A stretch of DNA of 59,938 nucleotides from Chrysophaeum taylorii (GCA_029834535.1 JAQMWT010000599.1:1-59938), one strand, 5' to 3'. Counted from the stretch's first letter, positions 40,240-50,967 are shown. The notes: generated from the sequence alone by a model not told the origin. Made by a program: numbers and translations.

Positions 40240-42800
40240 GAAGGAGGAGTTAGTTGCCGTGGATGATGGGGTTCAGTGTTTCTTACTACTTTAGGCGACG
40301 TGAACGAACGAACGAACGAACGAACGACCTCGGTATCTTCGTCTGGTTCTTCCTCATCCACCTCCATCTCCAAAGAGCCTTCGGGGAAGGAATCATGGTG
40401 GTGTGTCCCGGCGTTTTTGAAAAACTCGGTCTCGCGTCACACGAGGTCCCTGTACTTATTCCGGGCCGCCGCCGCCGCAATGAAGAAATTCTCGTTCATC
40501 ATGCGCAGCATACTGGCAACTTTGTCCGTCTCGTCCGCGCCGAGCAGCAACGTGTTTCAATCGGTCAGGACAAGATTTCCAATGCTCAGGCAGCGCTCAC
40601 AGTAGTAGCTCTGCGCGCCGCCATGTGTACTACCAATTGAAAAAACCCTTAGCGGAGGCTCTCGCCATGTCCGGAAGGAAGGAAGCCATACTGCTCCTTG
40701 GTGAGCGGTCGATACAGCTTTCCAACGTCGAGCACAGCCAGATCTGTTGTGAAGCCGACTTCATCAAGTTCAGGATAATGCTCTTTCCAGTCGAGCGATC
40801 TCGACAGCCTGATGATCCATTGAGTGAAGACCTGTTCAAACTCCTCCACATTGAAAAAATCGGGCATCTCTGGTTCTCAGGCATAGCAAAAGAAGGCGCG
40901 TCGCCACAAATGTCGTCGTCCCAAGCGTCGGGTGCGTCGAGTGCCGCCAAGAGATTGCGGGCAGGCGCAGGCTCGGAGGAAGTCTTTACCATTTAGTGGT
41001 GGAATGCAGTCCGTGCGTAAATCACATATTCTTGCTTGAGCAACTTCCTGGCCTGAGCTCTCTGATTGGACTGGACGACAGGTGCCGGCAGTTGATAGTC
41101 CGAAAGTCAAGAAGGAAGGTAATCAGCTCGCGATCGTTGAATTCGTAGTTGAAGTGACGCACGTAGTTTTCATTATTCCCGCAAAACCGACGCTCACATT
41201 CGAGAATAGCCCGCTCAAGACAGGTTTTTGCCGGTCTCGCTGAGATCGTCAACATCGAGACAGTCTTACGTGGCATGGATTTCGCAGTTATGTTCGGGAG
41301 ATCCATGACTTCTAGCGTCCCAGCTCGCAGAGACTCGATCATGTTGTGCCTGGTCAATGTGGCACACGCCCCCAGGTATAAGTGTTCATGTTGCACGAAA
41401 ACAACGGCCTCGTCCGTTATAGCAAAAATCGCCTCGAACTCAGCTAACGCCACCCATTGCTCATCACTGATTGATTGTCCAGGGGAGTCCAATGTTGGTA
41501 GCCGTGTACAGTTTAAGCACGCGGTGCATACGCAGCAAGGAACAAATAAGTTGGTATCGCGCCCGGAACCTCGTCTTATTGATGTCGAGCTTGAGCTTCG
41601 GCGATTTATTTCCCCGGCTGTAATGGCAAAAGCGCATGCAGATCCTTCAAAAGTGTGCCGCCGTAAGAAAAATACTTGGCTCCATCGTGGCCACCACTGT
41701 TCAACAGCTCCTGGCCAGCTGGGAATGGAGTGATCACCTGCTTGCCTCTGGATCGTGTCAAGTCGCCACATGCCGCTACCGAGATTTTTGAGATATCATG
41801 CATGTCACATGCTTCGACCTCAACAAAAAATTCTTCGGCGACGCCAATTGCAGCCCGGCCTCGTGAACAATGGTTGCGGCCGCCAAATCGATATCGATTC
41901 CCGCACGCTCCGCGACCACACAACGGAGCAGAGAAGCCGTGCCGGAATCGGTTCCGTCGTCAGCTGGAACGAGGCCCACGCGGGAACACCGTCTCAACGC
42001 CACTCCAATCGGGCCAGATGAAGGATAGGCCAATGGCCTGTCGCTTGAACTTATCCTTGAGTGTCCCGCCGTCATGCAGCACCTGGGGGGCGAATGGAGT
42101 GCCGAAAGCTGCTTCATAACACTCCGTAACGACGTGCTTCAAGATTCGAACAACAAAACAACGATATTCAGTGTCCACCCATTCATCAAACAGCACCTTT
42201 CGAGTCATGAACGAGGGCACTTGCCTTTCCCGCCGCCACCGCCGCAGTAATACTACGCCTCAATTATTTGGTTGCGATGATCTTCGTCGTCAGTCAAAGG
42301 TGCGCTTGGAAAAAATCCGCTGCGACGTGTACGCGTAGTGCCGAGCCGAGAACGTCGCCATCAGGGACGAGTGCTTTGCCTGGCTGGGCATGGCCATGAA
42401 GTATCTCGTAATATCGGATTTACCCTTCGAGGCCGCCACAACGCCCACGGCCGTCATAAAAAAAGCCCTCCTGGTCTGTCTTCTGTTTCTTGGTGAGCTG
42501 TTGACGTCCCAGCTCGTCGAATCGAATCCTCCTCCGGATGCGCAGCCTTGAAGTGGGCCGGCCCCAAGAGGGCTTGGTCGTCTGTCTGCCATGTGCCTTT
42601 CTTGAAGTCTCTCGTCACCACCTTCAGGCGCTCCCAGCACTTCCGGATACACACATGCGTCGTCGCCTTCCCACTGGTCAGTCAACGCGGTGGGTGGTCA
42701 GGATGATTTTCCTTCAGTCGACGCACGAAATGTCCCACCACCACCCCTTGGAAAAAAAACCTGGTTGTTGATCGTCCACTTTTGTTGCCGGGCGTGTTTG
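40240..42800 (-). pseudogene. hAT transposase, frameshifted
   Basis: Read on the minus strand, the pieces follow one another as in a hAT transposase. RKCWERLKVVTRDFKKGTWQ lies at about 42,640-42,590. Then comes VLHDGGTLKDKFKRQAIGLS (about 42,085-42,030), whose Asp fits the first catalytic position. EVEACDMHDISKI (about 41,825-41,790) fits the conserved CxxH block. PFPAGQELLN and YFSYGGTLLKDLH follow, then DEQWVALAEFEAIFAITDEA (about 41,470-41,410). At the end is CERCLSIGNLVLTD (about 40,605-40,565), typical of the hAT dimerisation domain, followed by a premature TGA and LLLGADETDKVASMLRMMNE. Stops and frameshifts indicate an inactive gene. Confidence 0.7.
40301..40326. repeat. (GAAC)n microsatellite within the hAT element
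   Basis: About six GAAC units lie inside the transposase 3' region on the minus strand. Confidence 0.85.
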
Positions 42801-43015
42801 TTCCACGTCACAACATCGACGTCGCAATCGGCTCGTTCTTGTGAACTTCCTCCTTCTGTTAACACCGCGTTTAAATTCCTCCTCATCATCAACATTATCC
42901 TCCACCTCCAGGTAGCGCGGCTCGACTTGGCTCATCAGACGGGGTCCCGGTCAGGCCGTCAGCCAAAGTGAATGAACGTGAAGTGAACATTGGACTTCGG
43001 ACGAAAATTTTCGGT

Positions 43016-43052
43016 GAAGTGAAGTGAAGTGAAGTGAAGTGAAGTGAAGTGA
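43016..43052. repeat. (GTGAA)n subterminal array of the hAT element
   Basis: About seven GTGAA units lie just inside the right inverted repeat. Single or paired AGTGAAC motifs occur inside the left end (40,009-40,130) in the same orientation. hAT transposases often bind short subterminal repeats. Confidence 0.8.
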
Positions 43053-43057
43053 GCCCA

Positions 43058-43074
43058 GTGAATTCCCAACGCTG
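43058..43074 (-). repeat. hAT terminal inverted repeat, high-coordinate end
   Basis: GTGAATTCCCAACGCTG is the exact partner of 39,988-40,004. It is followed by the second TGCATTTC. Confidence 0.95.
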
Positions 43075-43379
43075 TGCATTTCTACTCTGATCTCGGTCCG
43101 CAAGACAAGACAAGGTTTCTTACTACCCACCTCACGTCTCTCTACTCGCAAGCTCAAGCCGGAGTACAAGGACGTGGATAGTCGCAGTTGTTTCAAAACC
43201 CACAAGTCCAGGGTCAACAGCAGTACCACTCCTTGTGTCACCGACTTGGTTCCGAACGAGATCGATGTGTTGATCCCCCGAGTTCACTTTGCGTGGCGGA
43301 CGCGTCCCTGTCATTGAGCGCGTCTACAAGAAAACCAGTTCCCAATATGCTCGTTCGACCAAAAGGCTCGTCGAGCCAC

Positions 43380-43512
43380 TCGCTGAGGCTTACCCCGCTT
43401 CTCAATGCTTACACCCGTTCAACGGAACCCCTTTTCCTTGCTTTGCGATGATGTCGTGGGATTTATCCTACTGTTCTCTCGATAATACGAGAGTATCATC
43501 TTGTTATCATAA
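43380..43512 (+). repeat. Dispersed repeat shared with 34,445-34,615
   Basis: It has the same ordered blocks as the copy at 34,445. Its left part (43,083-43,380) is outside the hAT element and has no recognised gene. Confidence 0.6.
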
Positions 43513-43689
43513 ATCAAGTCTCCAGCCTCAAGTTGGGGGGCTTGGCGAGCGCGAGCATATGATGTGGCGAGCGTAACCGACCCCGAGCTCGGATTGATGA
43601 CCTCGGTCTCCGGCGTGTTGGTGAGTACCCCCTTCTGTCAGTCACAAAGGGTCGGTAACGTTTTTTTCCGCGCCACAGCTTCCCAGTAT

Positions 43690-43768
43690 AGGGGAAGGTT
43701 GCATTCAGATTGATCATCAAAGCGCTCTATGGATTCCAATCGTTCTTCTTCTTCCTGAACAAGTTTCT

Positions 43769-43811
<43 letters not shown>

Positions 43812-43925
43812 CTTGGCTTCACCCGTAGCAGGAATGATGCCGCCCTATTTACGACGCTGCCTTCTTCACTAAGTGGTGTGCAATCACAGCATTTGTTGAT
43901 GACCAGCTCATAACAGGTACTACTA
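43690..43925 (+). pseudogene. Ty1/copia RT fragment with an expanded microsatellite
   Basis: The frame reads IIKALYGFQS, then LNKFLTD, a run of RQTD units, then LGFTRSRNDAALF, and in another frame FVDDQLITG. This matches the copia RT core (KALYGLkQ...W...l...GF..s..D..lf...YVDDi.itG), including the catalytic Asp pair. It is a short orphan fragment with at least one frame change. It is not the same lineage as the RT at 8,780-9,390. Confidence 0.65.
43768..43811. repeat. (CAGA)n microsatellite inside the copia RT fragment
   Basis: About eleven CAGA units, read as a Thr-Asp-Arg-Gln run inserted between two conserved RT blocks. Confidence 0.9.
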
Positions 43926-43929
43926 CTCT

Positions 43930-46275
43930 CGTTTAAAAATTAAAAGACGCACTCTTTTGGTGGTGAAGGTGTTGAGCGGGCTGAAAAAAATGTCCAAGTC
44001 CTTTTTTGGTCTCGAGTGGTTCGGTCATTGGATGTAAAAGTCAGAGAGCTCGTGTTAAATTGGGGACAACTCTCTCCTAAACGCCGCATTCAAAGACCTG
44101 CAGAAGTAGAACCTCACCCCCTTGACTCCTCTACGAGCCAAGATCAGAGATTCATTCCAATCGAAAAGGAGCTAGCTCGCATAAAAAAATCTCAGTATCA
44201 CTTTTAGATAAAACGACCACATACTGTCAACCTCGCTTGTTGCGAAGGCACGCAATCGCCCGAACGCCTGCACGCGGTTTTTGGTTCAGCGTTGTTGCGT
44301 ATTCTTCGCTGAAGAATCACGTGCTCACTTCACGTTCAATTCGCCGAGACCTGAAATCTGATTGGCCGACGCTTTCGTCGTATCTGCCGCGAGGCGAAGG
44401 ATGATGAAGGAAGAGGCGCCGGCGGAACAGGAGGTGGAAGCGCGAGAACGAGCGCCGGTTGAGGCGTCGGTGCTGACGGGCAACTCACCCAGATGGACGA
44501 CGAGCACCGAGCAGGTCCAAGGCGTGGGACCGGCGGAAAATAATAATCGCATTAGCGGGGAGACATGCGTGTATCCTGTGCCGACTCAAAGTTGGCGAGA
44601 GATGCACCTTACACACGACCCGGCCTCTCGTACCGCCGGAGCTGGGCCGTCAACACAGCTCACCGAAAAACTAAAGACCAACGAAGAATGACGCGAAGTG
44701 TCGAAAATTCAGAGAGGACCATTCATTCCCGGTGACTGACTCTCCCGAGATGGAGGTTAAGGAAGATGGAGACTCGTTCACATCGTCTAATGCAAGAAAC
44801 ACCCCACACAGCTCTCATGGAGGTTAAGGAAGATGAAGACACCGAGGTCGTTCACATCGTCTAATGCAAGAAACACCCCACACAGTTCTCGCTTCGCCCG
44901 AAAACGCGAATGAAACGAAGAGTACCCGTAGGGGGTGCTCGACCACGACGGGAACCGGCAGGACGACGGGTTGGACCGGCGCACGCAGCGTTTTTTTAAA
45001 AAAATTACAAGTGCAGGCCAGTACGTTCGCCACGTAATGCTGTTCACTTCACAGAAGTGTTCACTAGGAGGGTTTGGTGAATATGCAACTTCGCTGGTTT
45101 GGCGTATCGGCACGTATACACAAACCCCCAGACCAGGGACTCGCAAGTAGTAGACGGCTCACCTCTGACATCCTCAAAGTGCTATGCATCCAGAACTTTT
45201 TTGAAGCATTTTTCTTCATGTCCCGTAAAGTAGCATTCTCACTTGGCAGACAGACCATCAAGACACTCGCCTACGACTGGTGCCCGCGTCTACGTATTCG
45301 GCTGGTCCTCCAAGAGAAAAAACCATCACACCTAAATCAACACTGCACAAAGAGATCATTCCATTGCAGACGTATGGTTCCATCCATCCATCCATCCATC
45401 CATATGCGGCGATTATGGAATCTATGATGAGTCAGTCGCGCGCGGAAAAAAAGAAAATTGAAATTTCCATAAGTTTGTAGAAATTACGAAACCCCCACAA
45501 GGTTGAACCTTACGGGGGTCAACCTTTCACGAGGGACAAAGGGTTGAAAGTGTTGGCGGCGTTCCCCGTTCTTTAGTGAAGAAGAAGAGTCGGTGCTGGA
45601 CGGACGGCCCTGGAACCTTTACACAAAGGATAACAAGTCTCGGCGAACGTCAAGACAAAGCTGACGACGCTCGAGGCGGCGGACCCATCTTGGTCTAGAG
45701 TTTCAAGGCGCGATCGATCATCATCTGCCGGGTGAGAGCCACGATGAATGGCGGCAAGCACGAAAAAGATCTTGATTTGGAAGACGACGACGAATAATGA
45801 CGACCTTTGTTTGAGAGAGCCAGCTGTGGTGGTGGTTTGGGAAGGTTGTCGAGCTCAAGCCGCGGGCCCGGATCTACAACTACGACGCTCGGTGGGACAG
45901 CAACGCCCCTTGTCTCAGTCAACAGCGGGGTCTTAACTAAACTTAAACTCGACGACAGTCGGAGTTCTTATTAAGGCTAAGGTTGCTCTATCTGAAGAAG
46001 AAGACACCTCTTCCCGCCGGCCGCTTATTATCTTCTTATATGGTGTCGACGAGACGACAAAAGGTTCGAAGCTCTCAGGCGTTGTTGCGACAGTAAGCCA
46101 GCGTTGCGGTCGAAGTGAAACGCAAACAAGCCCCCCTGCTCACACTCCCCTTTACAACAGACAGCAGTGTTGTTATTACCTTTAAAAAACCACCACCGAA
46201 CGCCCTGCAGACAGACAGACCCGGACATTGTTTTGTTTGTTAATTTATTCATGACGCGAACGGAAAATAATAGAG
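43930..46275. other. Unassigned region with small repeats
   Basis: No reliable gene is seen. An open stretch of 109 codons at 44,362-44,691 (EEAPAEQEVEARERAPVEAS) has no recognised relatives. ACAAGTGCAGGCCAGTA at about 45,007-45,023 equals the Helitron-unit terminus seen at 50,968 and 54,044. (CCAT)n lies at about 45,380-45,402. Confidence 0.45.
44752..44887. repeat. Tandem duplication of a ~67-bp unit
   Basis: Two copies carry ATGGAGGTTAAGGAAGATG, CGTTCACATCGTCTAATGCA and AGAAACACCCCACACAG. The second copy differs by a few bases. Confidence 0.8.
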
Positions 46276-47661
46276 CTATGAAGAAGACGCGTTGGCCTGG
46301 ACGGATCTAGAGACGAGATGTCGTTTGAAGATGCGGCGGACGGCGCGGACGGGGCTAGGGATGAGTCTGACCTTGTCGATGCAACGGACGTCGACGGGTT
46401 TTCGTCTTTTGGTGACGTCGATTTCCCGCGGCGGCGGTATTTCGCTCTGCGTGTCTTGGGTAGAGGCAGTTTTGTTGTTGTCGTCTTCGCGGACGAGTTC
46501 GACGGGGCTCGGCGGGGGCGACGGGCAGTCCTCTTCGAAGGTGACTTCCATGGGGCTCGGGGGACGGGAGGGGACTTCGTAGTAGAAACAGAAGGGCATC
46601 TGCGGCTCGTCCTCCTTGCGAGGAATTGGCGACGACGGAGGAGAGGTCTGGGTCGCCGCGTCGACGAGCGATCGCTCGGGAGGGAGCACGACGGTCCGTA
46701 CCGGACATTTTGGCGCCGGCGAGATCAACTTCTCGTCCAACTTCTCGTCCAGCTTCTCGTCCTCGCGGACGCAGTAGAAGGTTTCGAGGCTCGAAGAGTC
46801 GTTCGAATACTCAGAAGATTCTTCGATTCCTTGCCACCACCACCAATTTCCCCAACTCGGCCTCTCGGCGCTCAGAAGCGATACGGGAAACTGATCTTCG
46901 ACGTACTTTTCCGCCCTCACGGCGTCTGCCCCGGCTCTCACCGCACACGCGACAACAGCAACCCGCGTCTCGACATCCTCGACGTCGAGGGCCGAGAGGA
47001 GGTTTTTCGCGGCCAGAACTGCCTCTCGAGACCGGATCGCAGCAGCTCGAGCTTCTCCTTCGAATCTCGAACTCATCGCATCCTCCAAGCCTCGCCGCGC
47101 GATGTCCGCCTGCGATGCGGCCTCGTGCCGCGCGTACGTGGCAAACGGCCGCCACGAGACCTCGTCGTCCGAGTCGATCGGTTCTAACGCCGCTAACTTC
47201 TCCCGATCAAAAGGCCTAAACTCGTCGTCAAAGTCGTCGTCGAAGTCGCTCTCGACACCCCAGCGATCGGCGGCGCGGCGCGCGGCCGCGGCCTCCTCCG
47301 CCGCCGACGCGGCGAGCCGCCGAATTATGCTCTCGGGCGATTGGATCGCGCGAATCTTCGCGGCGGAGCTCTCGGCCTTCGCGGCGTTGCGCCACGCGTC
47401 CTCCGCCGTCGAAGCGCGCTCCGCAGCGACGCGCCGCGCGGCGGTCTCGCTCGCGTGCCACCACGCGAGGACCACGAAAAACGACTCGTCGCCACACTCG
47501 TTCTGGAGCCGCTCGATGACCGCACTTTCACCACGCATCATCCTCCTCCACTTCTTGCGGCAGATTCGATAAAGGGTTATTATACTGTCCCGTTTACACT
47601 TCTTCGGCACACACCTACTCGTGTTCTCGTCTTGTGCGTGTAGTTTGCTGGATACGAACAA
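46276..47661 (-). CDS. Hypothetical protein, Ala/Arg/Glu helical N-terminus, acidic and Pro-rich C-terminus
   Basis: This is an intact ORF of 461 codons. The first 40 residues may be spurious; Met41 (47,541, MMRGESAVIERLQ) is an alternative start and places the beginning of the helical region. Residues 43-135 are Ala/Arg-rich and probably coiled coil. About 140-155 is acidic (DFDDDFDDEF). A WGNWWWWQ cluster lies near 273-280 and an EKLDEKLDEKL repeat near 305. A Pro/Ser-rich tail carries PPSSPIP and PSPPPSPVE, ending in basic KRHLVSRS. I do not recognise a family. Length, codon bias and absence of frameshifts suggest a real host gene next to decayed transposons. A copia fragment begins close to its 5' end (about 47,660). 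Confidence 0.6.
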   Translation of the reverse strand: MFVSSKLHAQDENTSRCVPKKCKRDSIITLYRICRKKWRRMMRGESAVIERLQNECGDESFFVVLAWWHASETAARRVAAERASTAEDAWRNAAKAESSAAKIRAIQSPESIIRRLAASAAEEAAAARRAADRWGVESDFDDDFDDEFRPFDREKLAALEPIDSDDEVSWRPFATYARHEAASQADIARRGLEDAMSSRFEGEARAAAIRSREAVLAAKNLLSALDVEDVETRVAVVACAVRAGADAVRAEKYVEDQFPVSLLSAERPSWGNWWWWQGIEESSEYSNDSSSLETFYCVREDEKLDEKLDEKLISPAPKCPVRTVVLPPERSLVDAATQTSPPSSPIPRKEDEPQMPFCFYYEVPSRPPSPMEVTFEEDCPSPPPSPVELVREDDNNKTASTQDTQSEIPPPREIDVTKRRKPVDVRCIDKVRLIPSPVRAVRRIFKRHLVSRSVQANASSS

Positions 47662-48183
47662 CTGATTGTCGCGTGTTCCGACATCGAATCAACAGCATTG
47701 AAGTGTCGCATCTCCATCATCATCATCCTGGTGTCACACCATATTGGCCCTCCTCCTGCTGCTGTGTATCTACACGTGACACGCGATCGTCAAACTCCGT
47801 ATCCTCCGGAGAAGAATACGGAACTACTCTCGGAAGGCGTGCTCGTTGTGTGAAGTAAGATCGCTGAGTTATGGGAACATCTGGAAGGCTCGTTTGAAGG
47901 CGCTTTGGAGGGAGCTCAACAAACAAACAACGTGTGTGTGGTGTGCTTGCTATCAAAAACGACAGCTTCCTTCCTGCCTGCCCCAAAACGGTTTTGAGGA
48001 CCTCGATAATTTAAAAGAAAAATCCTCGTTGATCTTCGTCTACGTGATCATGCTGCTGCTGCTGCTGCGCATTCCGATGTGCCTTTTAGCGATCAAGAAA
48101 TTCGGGGGAATATATAACTTACGCATATCTAGTCCAAGCTGCTGATGCTTCTTATTCGGATTTACATTCGCTCCGGAATTTTA
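47660..48183 (+). pseudogene. Ty1/copia 5' region and gag fragment (second copy of 1,100-2,010)
   Basis: The order and sequence follow 1,100-2,010. Examples are TTCCGACATCGAATCAACA versus TTCCGACGTTGAAATCAACA, GAGTTATGGGAACATCTGGA (identical), TTTTGAGGA.CTCGATAA, and CTAGTCCAAGCTGCTGATGC near the end. There are several indels, including an extra AACAAACAAAC. The similarity stops at about 48,183, where Harbinger-related sequence starts. Confidence 0.75.
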
Positions 48184-48189
48184 CTCAGG

Positions 48190-49590
48190 CCCCCCTTCTC
48201 CGCCAGATCATCAAAGTTGCACCAAAATTTGTTGCTAAGTCCCTTTTTTGTTAAAAACACCCGTTCGTTCTCCACCAGCGAGGGCAAAGTTAAAAGCGAA
48301 ATGGTCGAATCTGTGCTAAGTACTTTGGTGACGGCGATGCTCGAGGCCGTCTTACTGAGTTCTCGTCATTTCATCCGCCTCCTGGGTCGGGCCGCGCCGT
48401 ACGGCGCGCAAAGACTGGGACGCGCATATTCGCGGAGATTCGGCCTTACGGCGTATGTATCGCGGATGGACCTGCCGTTCAATCTCCTTCTGGAACAACG
48501 GATTCGGCCCGCCATCGAGGACGTTGATCAAGCCGTCCGCTGCGCAGGCTCCGAGGGAGGGAGGTCGGTCTCCCCTGAGGTCCGACTCGCCACGACGACG
48601 ATACGTTTTCTTGCTGGTGGCCAGGCGTGGGACATCCAGTCCAACTTCGGCGGCGCGTCGCCGGCTGAGTTTTTGTCGGTCGATTGGTTTATCGCGTCAT
48701 CGACGCGATCAACGCACAGTTTTTCGGGTCGAGTTTCCGATTGATGACGAGGATGAGTGACCTACGGGGGGCCTGGAGCCAGCGGTTTGGTGCCAAGTCT
48801 CGCCGCCAAGTTCTGCGCGGCGTGCGTCGTTGGCGCCATTGGTGGTTGCTGCTGTATCTGGATGAAGAACCCGGGTGTTAGCGCGGTCCACAATCCTCCT
48901 CGGCGCTACTATTGCGCCCGCAAGGAGAAGTACGCGTTGTTGCTTCTCCTGGTACAACTTCTGACGACGCTGACCGCCGCTTCGCGTGGTTCGACACGTC
49001 CTCCGTCACACCAACGACGCACGATTCGCTAGCCTGGTCTGGGAGTATGTTTTTTCTCATCGCATCGCGAATGGCGAGCTCTCGGAATAAATCTTTCACC
49101 TTGATTGGCGACAATGCTTTTTTACCTGCACCCACAACATGATTACCCCCCGGTAACGACGACGACTTTAACTTTGAGCTCCTCAGCCCCCTGCGCATCC
49201 AACGTGGAGTGCGGCGCCTTCGGCGAATTAATTCGCCGCTGGGGCATGCATCATGGGGCGCCCTCTCGAAATCGCCTCTAAGAACCGGGTCGCAGTTGTT
49301 GGTTGCTGCATTCGACGCCACAATTTCCTCATCGACCAACGAATTTCGATGGACTCGGCGCTGATGCGCGAGGGCTCCGACCTCACCGGAATCCAGCCTG
49401 GCCTTTCGGAACGCCCCCCTTATCTAGACAGGGACGGCAGGCCTGTAGAGAAACTCCGGGGCCGCACCTGCGAAACTTGCCGTGTGCGCGACACTACAAC
49501 CCTAACCCCGACCATGCCCGCCGCCGCGCAATGGAGCAGCAAGTGCGCGATGCAGGGCTAGTGCGCCCTTATCGTCGCCAGTCTTAGAGC
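48190..49590 (+). pseudogene. PIF/Harbinger-type DDE transposase (copy 2), broken
   Basis: This is a second member of the 13,550-14,840 family. The N-terminal half is open (48,145-48,744): LTAYVSRMDLPFNLLLEQRI, SPEVRLATTTIRFLAGGQAW, then DIQSNFGGASPAEF. The core follows in other frames: VVGAIGGCCCIWMKNPG (first catalytic Asp position again Gly), VHNPPRRYYCARKEKYALLL, DRRFAWFDTSSVTPTTHDSL, and SFTLIGDNAFLPAPTT with the second Asp. The tail VVGCCIRRHNFLIDQRISMD runs to 49,560. It is diverged from copy 1 and interrupted by frameshifts. Confidence 0.75.
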
Positions 49591-49599
49591 TCATTTTAT

Positions 49600-50200
49600 T
49601 GTAATAGTCCCCCTTTTTGTTCGCAGCTGGCTGCGTCGTTTGGCCTGATTGTGTGCATTCTGAAGGATATTATTGTAATTATTGTTTGCAACTCCTAGGC
49701 TCAAAGAGCCAAGATGGATGAGCGCGGAGGGAACCAAGAATGAAGTGAGAAGGCAAAGGAGATGAACGCAGAGGGAACCAAGGATGAATTTGGCAAAGAG
49801 GGGCAGTAGAACTAGAAAGAAGGGACGAGAAGGAGAGACGCAAAGAGCTCTAGAAGAGGTGAAGGCGAAAGAAAAGGAGAGGAGGGAGAAGGAGGATATT
49901 AGTAAAATGGTCACACGAGGACATCGATGAGGACCAGGCCAAGCTCGCGCATATGAGGAGGAGTTAAATGCCGATCTCGTCGTCGGCGACTTCTTCTTCT
50001 TCGTATTCGGCGTCATCTTCCCTTTTTTCTTCATCGACACACAAGGTATAGAGGGACGGCTGCTTGCGAACGACGAAGAGGAGACGGGAGGAGTGGTGCG
50101 CGACGAAGAGAGACCGGTTTTACGATATTTGTTCGTCGACTTGACTTCTTCCTCCTTGATTCCATCGAGGGTCACTCGCGAGCGCTAACCGTTGGTTGCG
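49600..50200. other. Low-complexity region downstream of Harbinger copy 2
   Basis: It is rich in GAA/AAG with two ~50-bp direct repeats around 49,720-49,790 (GCGGAGGGAACCAAGAATGA / GCAGAGGGAACCAAGGATGA). The minus strand has an open stretch of 194 codons (49,591-50,175) without recognisable domains. By position it could be the decayed accessory ORF of this Harbinger copy. Confidence 0.35.
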
Positions 50201-50202
50201 AT

Positions 50203-50584
50203 GGAGGACGGCGCCTAACACGCTTGCTCCCTGCGGCGGCCCCGGCCGTCCCGGAGTGAGACGGTGCCTGCTCGCCTCCCGGGCTGGCCGGTTAGCACCC
50301 GGAAAAAAAGTCCGCAGTCTGGGAATCATGGGGTTCGCTCGGTTGGGCAGAACGCGACGGACAGGTCGATTGTTCGTGGACCAACACGTCCGCGGCCTGC
50401 GAGGGGTTTTTGCACAACTTCGCACAAGACCGCGGTCCGCAGTGGCGGTCCACCATCAATAAGTCCGTCCTCTCGTCCCTCGCCTCTGGCCCCAACTGCG
50501 CGATTTTCCTCTGTGATTCCGCACCGGCTCCTGCCGGTCCGGCTTGGCTCCTATGCTCGGGAGAGGTCTGAAGTTAGTTAGGTA
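50203..50584 (+). repeat. Dispersed repeat R1, copy 2
   Basis: It is nearly identical to 29,780-30,155 from GGAGGACGGCGCCTAACACG to GGTCTGAAGTTAGTTAG. It is directly followed by a copia RT fragment. Confidence 0.75.
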
Positions 50585-50589
50585 GTTAG

Positions 50590-50967
50590 TATGGCGTCGA
50601 TTATTTTGCCACTTATTCCCCAGTTGCTACGGCAACTAAGAGTATTTTTGTGTCGTGTCGCTCATCTCAATTGGGAACTCGTCAAACTTGATATCAAGAA
50701 TGCGTTCACATAAGCTACATTTTCTGAAAACGTTTACGCTTGGCCCCCCGCAGAGGGGTTTCCTCTTCAACAACCACCATCGGGCTATCACGTTTTGAAA
50801 CTCAAACGATCATGGTATGGTACTCATCGAGCTAGTCGTAGCTGGAATATCTTCCTTCATAAGATTCTTACTGACTTTGGCTTTGTGGCAACTGACGCTG
50901 ATCGCTGCTTATATTTGTTTTACGTTCAAATGCAGGTTGTCATCATGTTGATTGTGATTGTAGATGA
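50590..50967 (+). pseudogene. Ty1/copia RT fragment (second copy of 9,018-9,390)
   Basis: It is very close to 9,018-9,390 (GGCGTCGATTATTTTGCCAC, TGGCCCCCCGCAGAGGG, CATCGGGCTATCACGTTTTG). It keeps an 18-bp piece (AAGATTCTTACTGACTTTGG region) missing from the first copy. It is cut at GTAGATGA by the Helitron-related unit. Confidence 0.8.

Larger units (their letters stand above)
39980..43082 (-). mobile_element. Complete hAT-type DNA transposon with TIRs and 8-bp target duplication
   Basis: The element proper spans 39,988-43,074 (3,087 bp). It begins CAGCGTTGGGAATTCAC and ends with its exact reverse complement GTGAATTCCCAACGCTG (17-bp perfect inverted repeats). TGCATTTC flanks it on both sides (39,980-39,987 and 43,075-43,082), an 8-bp target duplication, the hAT hallmark. 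A CAG start is also usual for hAT elements. The interior carries a decayed transposase on the minus strand. Subterminal AGTGAA motifs are abundant at both ends. Confidence 0.93.

Noticed and set aside
43016..43052. CRISPR-like or telomere-like array
   Set aside because: The run of GTGAA units has no spacers and lies just inside a hAT terminal repeat. No CRISPR array and no perfect telomeric run were seen anywhere in the window.
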